A stretch of 57,000 bases of DNA from positions 1,174,001 to 1,231,000 of the forward strand of contig NC_135555.1 of the NCBI RefSeq assembly GCF_964340395.1, in the 5' to 3' direction. Both the position numbers and the translations under genes were made by a program. Positions 39,951-53,173 of the stretch are shown here, piece by piece. The notes under the pieces are model-generated. The model saw nothing but the letters and a program-made list of their open reading frames with translations, did not search any database and had not been told where the DNA came from. Source of the DNA: Glandiceps talaboti (taxonomy: Eukaryota; Hemichordata; Enteropneusta; Spengelidae). Each line of letters opens with the position of its first letter. Positions within the stretch are counted from its first letter, which is position 1.

Positions 39951-40227
39951 ATATAAATTTGCACGGACTCTGTTGTGAATGATTCATTTGGATTACCAAG
40001 CACTGTATGGCTGTTAGATGAAGCTATTTAACACCTAGAAGTATTTGATTGGAGCATGATAACTTGCTGGTAACTGACAAGACATTGAACTTGCTTAGAA
40101 TGGATTCATAGCTGTGGCTATTTCAATATGTAGATATGTACTTTAAACATATTGTGACTGTTTTATGATAAAAGTACTGAAGACCTAATGTGAACTGAAG
40201 TTGTGATACTTTGAGTAAACAGTAACA
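39951..40227 (+). other. Probable 5' UTR part of the first coding exon
   Basis: A good acceptor (a T-rich run, then TTATTTGGCAG ending at 39950) precedes the start codon by 277 bases, and the stretch has stops in the coding frame. This suggests that the ATG exon begins at 39951 and that a non-coding first exon lies further upstream. This is inferred from splice-site appearance only. Transcription could instead start locally. Confidence 0.4.
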
Positions 40228-40500
40228 ATGAGTTCTGTATTTGGATATGATTCATCCCAGAACAATGACATTACATTGGATTCTGTGGAAATTGAAGAAA
40301 TATTTAAAGACCAGGATGGCCCAACCAGCAAGTCTAAGTGGTCACTTCAAGAACTTAAAGAGAAGTTTCATAAAATGGAGATGGAAGATTTATACAGGAA
40401 GTACCGTGTTCAGCAAAGGCACTCCTTACTTATAACTTTGATTTTAATTGGAATTGGTGCTGGCCTCAGTATGATTGCATTGATATTAGTACATCACAAG
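40228..40500 (+). CDS. ADCY2-like: Adenylyl cyclase exon 1 (start codon, N-terminus, helix 1)
   Basis: Encodes residues 1-91. The ATG at 40228 has A at -3, and an in-frame TAA lies 12 bases upstream (40216), so no longer start is possible within this exon. The N-terminus is acidic and polar ([10 protein letters not shown]), then comes a charged stretch with LYRKYR, typical of the region before helix 1 in ADCY2-type enzymes. Helix 1 is at about 67-88. The donor is AAG|GTAACA, phase 0. The frame stays open to 40722 past the donor, but that tail is not cyclase-like. Confidence 0.9.
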
Positions 40501-43500
40501 GTAACATATATCAAGTTTAGGTTTTCTCCATTTTATCAGGTAATTATAAAACAGATGTACTCTATATTGCTGTTTATAAAAGTTACCCATGCAGCCAAGG
40601 ATACTGTTCATGCCCCAATTCATAATTTTTTAGTATTTACGATGCGTTTCACTTTCTTATGTTTTTCTTTTCATCCTACAAAAATTGTTTATGTTATTCT
40701 TAATAATTCAACAGCTCATTAGGTCATTATCTTACATTTTACTGAGTATAATTTCTATATATTTAATATATATTTAGTGATATTAAAGGTATCAGGGTCA
40801 TAGATATGAAACACAAACTGTATTATGATTTATTATGATGTTTGTTTTCAAAGTTTGTATAATACTAGTAATAGTACTAAATATAATGCTGTGACTTCCA
40901 CACAAGAAAAAGGAATAAAACCTAGTGCCATTTTAAAGAGTAAATTTGCTATATTTTTATTTCAACAATGCTATTTGAGATGATCTATTATTAAATACTC
41001 ATTATTAGTACTAACTTATAAAAGACTTAGTTTCTATGGGTACAACTGACAGTTGATAAATTATTGTATATTGAATTCAAAATTAATTTATGTACTTTGA
41101 ATAGGATGTGTTAGACAGATTGGTCAGTGTCGTCTTTGAAATGATACATTTGATATGCATATATTAATATTATACTAGTATGTCATGTTGAACTTTGGAG
41201 AATTATTAATATAAGTAACACTCATTCAGATCATTAAGTGTGAATATGTATTAGCTGTCTCTGTCTTCGTTGTTAAAGTGGCCATGATGGATGAAGATTG
41301 GGTATTTATTTTGGATTTTATACTTATAAAACAAGTTTATCATGGCTTCTTATTTGAAAAATCAATGTGAAACAACATATGCCAAGTTCTTGTTTGTAAC
41401 TCAGTAAATAAAAAAAGATTAAATGTAAAAAGGTTGTTAAACATGTATGTATAATAACACACATTTTGCATAGTTTATCTTTTTCAGTTTATTGAGTTAC
41501 AAACACAGACTTGGTCAATGTTGTTTCACATTGATTTTTAGCACAACTGAACTGATAAGATTCAGGAGTGCTATAGGCAAAGTGTCTGTCTGTCTGCCTG
41601 TCTGTCTGTCTGTCTGGATGTCTGGATGTGTGTGTGTAAACAACTTAAAGTAAAAAAACACTGGACCGATTACCATGATATTTGGTGGGTGTATTACCTT
41701 GGGTGTCTAGTTAGGAAATTGTTCAAAACAAAATGGTCTTACCATCGATGTGGGATTTGGGTAAAAAAATGTGATTTTTGGTCAAAAAACTTAAACTCCA
41801 AAACTGCTCGGCAGATCAATCTGAAATTTGGTCAGAATGTTCTTAGAGGCGTTTAGATTAAGAATTGTTCATGACGTGATGACCCCATCAGTAATATGCA
41901 AATTAGGTATATAAATGTGTCTTTTTGGTCAAAAATCTTCAATTCCAAAACTACTGAGAAGTTTAGGCTGTAATATGGTTGGAATGTTCTTCAGGGTGTT
42001 TATAATATGAAATGTTCATGACATGATGATCCCGTCCAGTGATATGCAAATTAGGAAAAATGTGTCTTTTTGATCAAAAAATCTATAATTCCAAAATTAT
42101 TTAGCAGATTAGGCAAATATGATGAGAACATTCTTAGTGGAGTTTAGATTAAGAAGTGTTCATGACATAATGATCCCATGAATGATATGCAAATTAGGTC
42201 TAAAAATGTGTCTTTTTTGCCAAAAATATATATTTTCAAAACTACTTAGCAGATTGGGCTGGAATTTAATGGGGATGCATCTGGCAATGTGTAGATGAAG
42301 CTCTATTCATGATCCCATCAGCAATATGTACATTAGGTGTAAAATTCTCAATTTTGTTCATAAACTTATATCTTGAAACTGCATGGTGAATGGGTTGAAA
42401 CTTGGTGGTGATGTTTCTGGAGGTATTATTCTGCTGTTATTGTTGAAAACATTTCAACACAATTGGCCCTAGCAGCCATGACCACACTCTTAGCAACAGT
42501 GAAATGACAATGCATATTACAAAGATAACAACAGGGATGGGTAGGTAAGTGACTTAAGATTCAAGAAATGTATGCAAATATGCCTAGCAACAGGACCATG
42601 CCTATAGCAACAGCTAAATTGTAGTTTATATTGCCAAGATGAAAAGTTGGAAAGGTATTTATAAGTTAATACAGATTCCAAAAATGTATGCAAATATTCC
42701 TAGCAACAAGATCATGTCCATAGCAACAGCCAAATGCAGTTGTGCTACAATACTATTGGTGCTATTTTTCAAGTAGGTAGCCATGATAAAATTGTTTTAT
42801 AAATTAATTATTACCCAATCCTCATCCATATGGTAGATGTTGATTTCTGTCAGGGTTCATGGCCATTGTTTGCCATATCCATCAGGTGTGATTTCTGTCA
42901 GGGTTCATGGCCATTGTTTGCCATATCCATCAGGTGTGATTTCTGTCAGGGTTCATGGCCATTGTTTGCCATATCCATCAGGTGTGATTTCTGTCAGGGT
43001 TCATGGCCATTGTTTGCCATATCCATCAGGTGTGATTTCTGTCAGGGTTCATGGCCATTGTTTGCCATATCCATCAGGTGTGATTTCTGTCAGGGTTCAT
43101 GGCCATTGTTTGCCATATCCATCAGGTGTGATTTCTGTCAGGGTTCATGGCCATTGTTTGCCATATCCATCAGGTGTGTTTTCTATCAGGGTTCATGGCC
43201 ATTGTTTGCCATATCCATCAGGTGTGATTTCTGTCAGGGTTCATGGCCATTGTCTGCCATATCCATCAGGTGTGATTTCTGTCAGGGTTCATGGCCATTG
43301 TTTGCCATATCCATCAGGTGTGATTTCTATCAGGGTTCATGGCCATTGTCTGCCATATCCATCAGGTGTGATTTCTGTCAGGGTTCATGGCCATTGTTTG
43401 CCATATCCATCAGGTGTGATTTCTGTCAGGGTTCATGGCCATTGTTTGCCATATCCATCAGGTGTGATTTCTATCAGGGTTCATGGCCATTGTCTGCCAT

Positions 43501-46500
43501 AGCCATCAGGTGTGATTTCTGTCAGGGTTCATGGCCATTGTTTGCCATATCCATCAGGTGTGATTTCTGTCAGGGTTCATGGCCATTGTTTGCCATATCC
43601 ATCTTCAGACTCCAAACCATTAGTAGCAACATCCATTATACGTTACTTTGATGTCATTTTCAACAATATCTTTATAAGTTTTAGAGCCATTACTGTCAAA
43701 TTAATGATCCCTAAGTGTAAAAGGCTTCCTCTCTAATGTTCTATATCTCTTTAATTTCTATTTAAATACTAATTTCAGAATTTGTGATAGCATTTAAAGA
43801 CCGGCTGTAATTCCAGAATTTGTGGTAGCATTTAAAGACAGTAGAATTAAAGACCAGTCTAATACTAGGCATCATGATATGATATTAATGGCTTTCAACA
43901 TTTGTGGTGAACATGACACTTACTTAAATGGTGCTTTAACGGGAGTATAATGTTTTTATAACTGATTCTACTAGCTTTTATGAACATTTTGCATGTACTT
44001 TTAGTGTCAACGCTGACAGTTTAACATGTGTCAATTCAATACTCACTGACTCATATTTATAGATAATATTAATACAGTCATTTGTGAACTGTGAAGAAGT
44101 CTAATGTCAATTATTAATTATTATTGATATTAAACTAATAATTATAGAAAAGAAAACACGACCATCAAATCAAATAGAAGACTAATAATAGAAATATTGA
44201 TATTAATAATTATTATTGATATTAAACTAATAATTATAGAAAAGAAAACACGACCATCAAATCAAATAGAAGACTAATAATAGAAATATTGATATTAATA
44301 ATTATTATTGATATTAAACTAATAATTATAGAAAAGAAAACACGACCATCAAATCAAATAGAAGACTAATAATAGAAATATTGATATTAATTAAACTGAT
44401 ATAAATTAAGGTAGCATGATAAGATCTATGAAAATGAAAACTAATTTTGCTTCAGACTCAACCCCACCTTTGAACTAGTTGAGAATTAACTATGTGGTTC
44501 CTTCCAGAACACAGTTAAACCAAACAAAATAAAAAAATTGTGTAAAGTGGACCCCGTTTTAGACTCCTTATCTCTAAAAAATACAGTACCCATTTTAGAC
44601 CAAAGGGTATGAACAAACCAAGCGACACATAACGTATACCCCGTATAAAGCGAGATTACACCCCCCCCCCCCCCGGGCCCCATCCCTTTTCAAACTAAAA
44701 CTGGCTAACCTTTGTATTCATTCTTCTTATCTTTTCCTTGAATTTTGCCTCAGATCCAACCTCACCCCTTTACAAACTAAATTGACTAAAATTCAACATT
44801 ATGTTGTATTACCTATGAGAAAGAAATAAGACTGGCGTGTAAAGAAGAAAGTATGTATACATTCATAAAGGTATTACCTTTTATACTTTATAAAAAATGT
44901 GAAGGTCAAAATCAGTGATTACTAAGTTTTCCCATCTTTCAAGTTTATTGTTCTTATATGAAGGGATTAGGGCCAAAATGGCTTAACTCCAGTTTTTGTA
45001 TTTTTCAATTTTAGCAATTATTATTTTGTTGAAGTGTAATTTCTTATCTCAGAAAAGGTCAACCTTTTCGTAACGATTTTTCTTCATTGTCACTTTTCAG
45101 ACTTGTAGTAATTTATTTTTTATTATTTGTTTCTTTCTGATTATATTTCAGAGTTTCTTTCAAGACTTGCCATCGATACTGACTATCATAGTATCAACTG
45201 TTGTGTTTGTTTGTTTGTTGATACTCCTCTATTTTGATTACATGATCAAGAACCTGATGAAACCCATTTCTATCATTGTATGGATGGTGTTAGTAGCAAC
45301 GGTATATCTATTAATTGCCTTCAGGACAGTTCATCTGCCATCAGAGTACCTTGGATTTATTATTTTTATGATATTAGTCACCTATACATTACTGCCACTT
45401 TCTGTTAGAGATGCCTGCATTGTTGCCACGGTAACCTGCGTACCTCATATAGTCATCACATGTGTACTGTCAATTGGAACAGTAGAGGAGAAGATCTTAC
45501 AAGTAAGTTAATTATTATTAAACTATCATTAGCATCAATCAAATAAAAATGTTCATAAAATAATCTGGGAAATGAAAGTATTGTTAATAAAGCATGCATA
45601 TAGCTCTTCCGTTACCATGGTAATGATGTTTCCTTCAAGCCAGGGGTCAGTAATTTTGACATTTTAAATTGTAGAGGCAATTGAATGGGATAAAAGATGT
45701 TTGATTTAATTTGTAGTTGAGTGTATAATCAGTTTCCATTCTCATTGGCAGAAAAGGAAAGCAAACTATATTTTGTTGATATAAATGAAGTCAGTCTTGT
45801 ATTAAAAGTGCTGCAATCAGCTTCCCATTCTACTGTGTTCCACTGACAACTGTGTGCGGTTCAGCTATACACATAGTTCTAAACTGAGATACTTCACAAA
45901 GTAAAGAAATACAAATGTATCAAGAAAGGGGTCTTCCAATTGTCTCCACTTCATGAATATTTAATATTGTGTGTTTGCGTGACTACTAGTTGTGTAATAC
46001 ATAAAAGAGCTAAAAGTATTAACAATCTTTATATTATTAATATCATATTATATATGTAAGAGATACATGTCCCAGTCATATTCCCTTGGTATTTTATTGC
46101 CTGTGGTTAAAAGTGTTCCTTCTTAGTCTCTATATCTGCTGTCATCATTCAGACCTGAGTGAAAATCACTAACAGTTGATTCACAAATCTGTCAGCCAAA
46201 TTGGTGCTGATTGTAACAGTAATTGCAAGCTACTGGGATGTAATCAACTTGCCACTGTGATCAGGTACTTGAATAGTTCTCAGATCTGATGACTTGACAA
46301 AGGTGTACAAATGAGTTTATCTTTGTACACATTGACTAGAGTAACTGGATTATGATCTGTCCAGCTGTTATAAGATTGTTTCCCCAGGATGTTTTTAGCA
46401 ATGTCTGTGGGTGTGTATTTTTACATGTGTATCTGTGTGGTTTGTCTGTCTGTCTGTATCTCTCTTCCTTTTTCTCTCACTATCTCTCATCTCTCTCTCT

Positions 46501-49500
46501 CTTTCTCTCTCTCTCACTCATTATCTAAAACTTCTGGCTTTCAAAATCTGAAAGTCATCACGCACCACAGTGACTATGTTTTATTTGATTTTGATCAAAT
46601 TTACTGCATATTAATAAGTATACTTTGAATAGATATAATGTCTGTTTTCTTTGTATCTAGCAAACAATTTCATTAAAACTAGCCAATTAAAATTTAGTAA
46701 TTTTTAAAAAAAAAATTAAAATACCATGTTTGTATGCATACATCTGCCTAGGTGTTGTCATAAATAAATTGTATCTGAATAATTTGATTTCCTTGTCTTG
46801 TTACAGATTGCAGCTAATGTGGTAGTTTTTGTATGTGTACATCTAGCTGGATTTTATCATAAATACATGACAGAGATTGCACATAGGAAAACATTCCTAG
46901 ATACCAGGTCGTGCATTGAATCAAGAATCAAACTTGATCATCAACAAATACAACAGGTAAAAATTTCCCTTTATTTTGACATTTCTTTGTATAAAAAAAT
47001 GTTCTGTAATACCCTCATGTACTTTTTTTTGACAATTCATTGTATAAAGAATTTCTCTCTGTAATGTTCTCATATGAACTGTATTTTCTGTATTCTTCTT
47101 TATCAGGAGAAGTTACTTTTATCAGTATTGCCAGCCCACGTTGCCGTGGAGATGAGAAATGAAATGATTCAAAGGATACGAGATGATCCTCACCGTTACC
47201 ATGGGTTACATCGGAATAGTGGAAGTACAACTCACTTTCACAACCTCTATGTTAAGAGACACATGAATGTTAGGTAAGCTGTTAATCAAGCCTACAGGTC
47301 CAGGGTCATCAAATAAAAACAAGAGAATTCTTGTTACTGCCCAGAGAGGGATGTTTTGTAAATCATTCACACCACAAATATAAGATTGTTTGGCTCTATT
47401 TTTAATAATTCATTTGGCCTTTTATGTACTCAGTAATGAGATACAGTAAAATATTATTTAGTGTCACTGACATTATGAATTAAAAGTTAGTACATATATA
47501 AATTTTTTGAGTTATAAAATATTCAACATGTGTACAATGATTCTATAAACACAATTGACTTGTCTCTTTATATACTATCAGAGTATGACAGACTTGTGCT
47601 TGTTTCTAGATATCTAAGTTTGGTGGACGTATAAAGACATGATTTTATAAAGTTTAAACATACTCAGATTATGTATATTTCTCATAGTATTTTATATGCA
47701 GATATTGTTGGTTTTACTGCACTAGCTAGTGAATGTTCTGCACCAGAGCTTGTCAAGACATTAAATGAATTATTTGGACGATTTGATAAACTTGCAGAGG
47801 TAAGAATTAAAGACCTTTCAACTTGCTGTTCACAAAGATGAGGTAGAATGCACCTTGGGGACAATTAAATTTCCCTGAAACTCAAAGTTCTTCAAATCTC
47901 ACCAAACTTTGCCAAATGAAAGCTTGTTACTGGTCCTTTTAAAATAATATAAACATACATTTGAGGTTCACAGCCTTGGTTTCAAGGAAATCATCAATAT
48001 GTTATTTTTATAGAATTTAATTCGACAGCCATAATGGACTCTAAAATGACTAAATTTTGATAGAATTTGACCTCTATTTTAAAAAGTTATATGGTGACCC
48101 CAGAATGTTGTTATTGATTTTAGCTGAGAACAGATTGGAGTTTGCTTGAACAAAGTAACAGTAAAAGTTAAGAGTTTATTTTCAAGATGCAGTCTACCTT
48201 AAATAGTGATAAATTGACTCATTTTTGTTACTTTGTGACTTTTCTGCCAATCTATATTGTTTTAAGGTGTGTTGTATGTTTTTGTCTACAGTAGACATGT
48301 GTTGGTTTTTGTACAGTTATCTATGATGTGTGTTTTTGTCTACAGTAGATATGTGTTGGTTTTTGTACAGTTATCTATGATGTGTGTTTTTGTCTACAGT
48401 AGATATGTGTTGGTTTTTGTACAGTTATCTATGATGTGTGTTTTTGTCTACAGTAGATATGTGTTGGTTTTTGTATAGTTATCTATGTTATGTGTTTTTG
48501 TCTACAGTAGATATGTGTTGGTTTTTGTACAATCATCTGTCGGTAGTATTGGGTTTATTAGAACATTGCTGGACACTGAAATTTTACTGTATGAAAAGAC
48601 TAAAGTGAAATCAAAAGAAATATAAACATGTTTATCTGAATTCTTGTCTGTACAGGAAAACAACTGTATGAGAATCAAGATTCTTGGAGACTGTTACTAC
48701 TGTGTATCAGGTCTACCAATATCCAGACCTACCCATGCTGTCAACTGTATTGAAATGGGTCTAGCTATGTGTGATGCCATCAGGTTAGTGTACTGGGTCT
48801 GTCTATGTGTGATGCCATCAGGTTAGTGTACTGGGTCTAGCTATGTGTGATGCCATCAGGTTAGTGTACTGGGTCTAGCTATGTGTGATGCCATCAGGTT
48901 AGTGTACTGGGTCTATAGCTATATGTGATGCCATCAGGTTAGTGTACTGGGTCTAGCTATGTGTGATGCCATCAGGTTAGTGTACTGGGTCTAGCTATGT
49001 GTGATGCCATCAGGTTAGTGTACTGGGTCTAGCTATATGTGATGCCATCAGGTTAGTGTACTGGGTCTAGCTATGTGTGATACCATCAGGTTAGTGTACT
49101 GGGTCTAGCTATGTGTGATACCATCAGGTTAGTGTACTGGGTCTAGCTATGTGTGATGCCATCAGGTTTATATTAAGTAGTACATAGTAGACTAAAAGAT
49201 CCATCATTGTTTCTGTTCAACTAATCATTCATAAGCTTGAAACATGGGATGTTGCTACAGTAATTCTGCTCATTACGGGAGGAATCACACATTCAGACAC
49301 TTGGTCTAGGTGTGTGACTGATACTAGTGATAGGTGCATGTAGTGAGTGGTTACATAAAGTGGAAACAGTGACAACTCTTTCAGTGTAGTGTGAAAAGAA
49401 GCTCTAAGTATTATTGCGTGAAATGTCGGAATCTTTTGTAAATGTTGTCTTATTGTTATATAACAATACTGCTTGAAATATTTTATGTACTTAGTGTCCA

Positions 49501-52500
49501 AAATAAAACTTCAAAAAAATCCTATTGACAAAATTATGTATGAATACAAGATAACTAAAGATAGTTGTAGAAGAATTATATAATATTACAATGTATTGAG
49601 AGCTAAATTGTTAATTTTTAGAGTAGAAGTACCACATTACATGATGTCTTTGTAATACTTCTAGTAATACTTTCATATCTACACAAAATTCAGCAAAGCT
49701 ATCACCAAAGACTAAAATCTCATCAATTTGTGATCTGATCTGATCATTGATTTTTTGGCATATTTTTCTTGACTACCAAACAGAACTGTAAGAGAAGCCA
49801 CAGGAGTAGATGTTAACATGCGTGTAGGTATTCACACTGGTAATGTCCTGTGTGGTGTTCTAGGCCTCAGAAAATGGCAATATGATGTCTGGTCACATGA
49901 TGTTACCTTAGCCAATCACATGGAACAAGGTGGTGTACCTGGGTAAGTTTACTGCCCTCTAGTGTCAATATCCATACAATACTTTTGTTTTTATTACTTT
50001 GAAACTTTTAATGATTTACCAGATGTATAAGTTTATTTGTGTATAGCTTCGTCTGTTTATAGAACTTATCATGTTATGAAGACAAAGAATAATTATGTTA
50101 AGGTTATGAAGAAGAAAAATATATAACTCCTGCGTGAAATTGCCAGAGTTTGAATAGGTAGTCCAGTTTGTCCCAGTTGTGAAAATTCTTCTAAAAATTT
50201 ACTAACAGTAGTTGAATCCTCCAATAATTTTGTCGGTGTGTTTCCATGGTAATACCATATCAACATGATTTTAATCAGTACCATATTTGTAATTATTTTA
50301 CTTTCCTGGTTTAGAAAGTTTATCATAAACACGCTATTATTGCCTTTGTTGAATGAATCAGTTATTTTGCTTGTATTGATCTTAACATGATAAAAATGTT
50401 TTCATATTTTGTGTCTTGACAGTCGTGTTCACATTACAGCAGCAACATTGAATGAACTAGGTGATAAATATGAAGTGGAGCCAGGTTATGGACACAAACG
50501 TGATGAATACTTAGGAGATGCCAATGTGGAAACTTTCCTTGTCATACCCCCTCAGCAGGTGAACTATAGAAATGTTATGAAAACTGTATAAGATAAAAGT
50601 TGAAAAATTGCTGATGTTTCAGGATTAAATGTGATCTTTCCAAAGCACCTTGCAATTTGGTTAAGCAACTGTAACAGAAGGGAAGGGGAGGGGGAGAGAT
50701 GGGGTAGATGTAGGAGTTGAATGTTGTTGATTTCATCGTTTGATTTCTTCATGCCTTAATCCTAGTGGTATCTTTGTGACAACAGTGATGTCTTCTAGTG
50801 GTCTCTTTGTGATACTTTGTCAGTTCATCAATCACCATTGTTGGTGTTTGTTTGTTTGTTTATTGCAGTCACCAGCCAGTTCATCACCATCACCAGGTAG
50901 TGCTGCAATGTCTGGAATAAGACGTCGTAAATCAACAGCCAGGAAAGTAGCCAGATACCTGGAGACTTGGGGAGCAGATAAACCATTTGCTAATCTTTCT
51001 GATGTAGGCATGTCTGGTAAAGGAGTAGGCTCTGTAAGTATATCAAACAATTGTTACTCCTTTCCTTAGACTGTAATACACTGTGTCACTTCACCTTCAA
51101 CAACCTTGCTCTTACTGAAAGAGGTTTGCTGATACATTCCCAACATGGCACTTCTTACAGACTAAGGCCTAATAAAAAAATTGTGTTGCTCTGATTACTC
51201 TCAATTTGAGAATAGGTGGGGTAGGTAGATTTTTTATTTATTTTATTATATATTTTTTTCAGGTGCAAGTGTCTAGTTCAGGTTTTCCATTGTTTTCCAA
51301 ATGGTCTCTGTGTTGTTTATTTCTTCCTAGCAGATGTAAAGCCATTACGGATTTGAAGAACAGTTTTATATTGTCTTTTTAAGTTGATGTCACTTTCCAC
51401 ATTCACTATTTCTCGTGAGACTTCCCAATTTTTGCGATTTTATTACTTTTTTCTTGAAAAAGTAAAAAAGAAAAAATTTAGGGTCGGCAGTGAAAAACAA
51501 GGTTGGGGGTCGGGTAACCGGAACCAAATGATTATTTTTTTAAGCCTAATCATTCAATATATATAATGTGAGAAATATAGAAATATATGTTTAATTCAAC
51601 CAGAGCTAAACTATATCATCAAAACTCTGAAGAACACAACAAATTGTTCATATTTCTGTATTTTAGACAATCTTCCTTGTTGCTTGCATATCCAAAATTT
51701 CTTTATGTTTTTATTTTATTACAAAAAAACGGCGGGGAATAAATAAATTCTTTTTCTTTCTGTAGGGATTATATGTTATGCAAGTCAATATGCTGGCTAT
51801 GACAAATGTAGACCATCAAACAAAGTAAGTCTTATTACAATACAGATCATTTAAAGAGATATTACTTACACATTTCATGATTTACTATGATCACCATGGC
51901 AAGACAGGGAAGGAAGCCTCAAAGGCTTAGATACTTACATAGACTGTCGACAGTCGCTTGCGCCTTTTCACCCTACGTTTTATTTAAACTTAAGTCGTTG
52001 CCGCACTCCGATCCGGTGCAATACGACTATAATCGCATACTGATATCGAGGGCCAAAGGCTCGGGGCTTGCGGCCCTCGATATCAGTATGCGATTATAGT
52101 AGTGTTGCGCCGGATAGGAGTTTAGATAAGACGTAGCAAAAAAAGGCGCAAGCGACTGTCGACAGTCTAATACTTACACTGTTCATGACTTACTATGAAG
52201 GGTCCATGGCAAGACAGGGAAGGAAGCCTCAAAAACTTAGATAATATAAACCTAGATATTTTCACCACCAGAAAGTTTTGTGATTTTACAGTCTTCATCT
52301 ATTTCTTAAAAACTAATTTGTCCTAATTATTGGAATTGTACATTGTTTTCATGTACAAGAAGACATTCTAGTTACTTATTTTCGCATGTTTGTTTTCCAG
52401 CAAAATAAATAAAAATAAGTCTTTAGTGAAAATGTGCAGGTTTTACAGTAATCCTTATGACAGACATCAGATAATATTCAACTCAAGTTCTTGATAAAGT

Positions 52501-53131
52501 TCATCATAGAATCAGGATATATGATATGATAATTCAAAATGTGTTTTCCAGTGGTTTTTTTCTCACTAAATTGTACCAAATCAATGTTTGTGATATCATT
52601 ATGGAATGAGAGACTAAACTTCAAAATATTGAATGTAGGGAAAAATAACATCAAATCTTTTAGTATTTATGTATAACTATATTTTTGGATGTACCCGTAT
52701 ACTGTATTAATTTTGTTTTTGGATTTTATTTTTGTCTTTTGTTTGATTTCTTTCACCTTATTATTTATTATTTTGTGTACACACTATATTTTACTTTTCA
52801 CTGAACAGTGCCCTCACTGAAATTCCGTAAGTATACAGTGTCGTCTACATACATAACGAACACTAATTATCATAATATTATTATTTACATTAATTTTTTT
52901 TCATTAAATAGCCTAAGGTGCATTATCGCCCTCACACGAGCAAGGGCCCAGTGCTTTTGTTTTTATCAAGCTTTTGGAAATATTACCCATTACAGAACAA
53001 TATCAATCAATATGGTGTTTGTCACAATTTATTCATTTTCCATTATCACAAAATATTTGTTGAATATTTCTTCTTCTTATTGCCTTCTTTCTTAAAGTCA
53101 ATAACAACATCAAATTATGTCTCTCTGTCTC

Positions 53132-53173
<42 letters not shown>

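Larger units (their letters stand above)
40501..45151 (+). other. Intron 1 of the cyclase gene
   Basis: 4.65 kb, phase 0. It holds a truncated palindromic MITE, a HINE-like element, the 48-bp array, the 92-bp array and a C run of 15 at 44649-44664. No further exon recognised. Confidence 0.85.

Noticed and set aside
40501-40722. Extension of exon 1 frame to 164 codons
   Set aside because: The sequence after 40500 is not cyclase-like, a donor stands at 40501, and exon 2 continues the protein in phase.
42830-43736. 273-, 221- and 74-codon frames over the 48-bp array, which could look like a repeat protein with [16 protein letters not shown] units
   Set aside because: A 48-bp period keeps any stop-free frame open. 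The array lies inside intron 1, and the peptide has alternating frames with equal openness and no start context.
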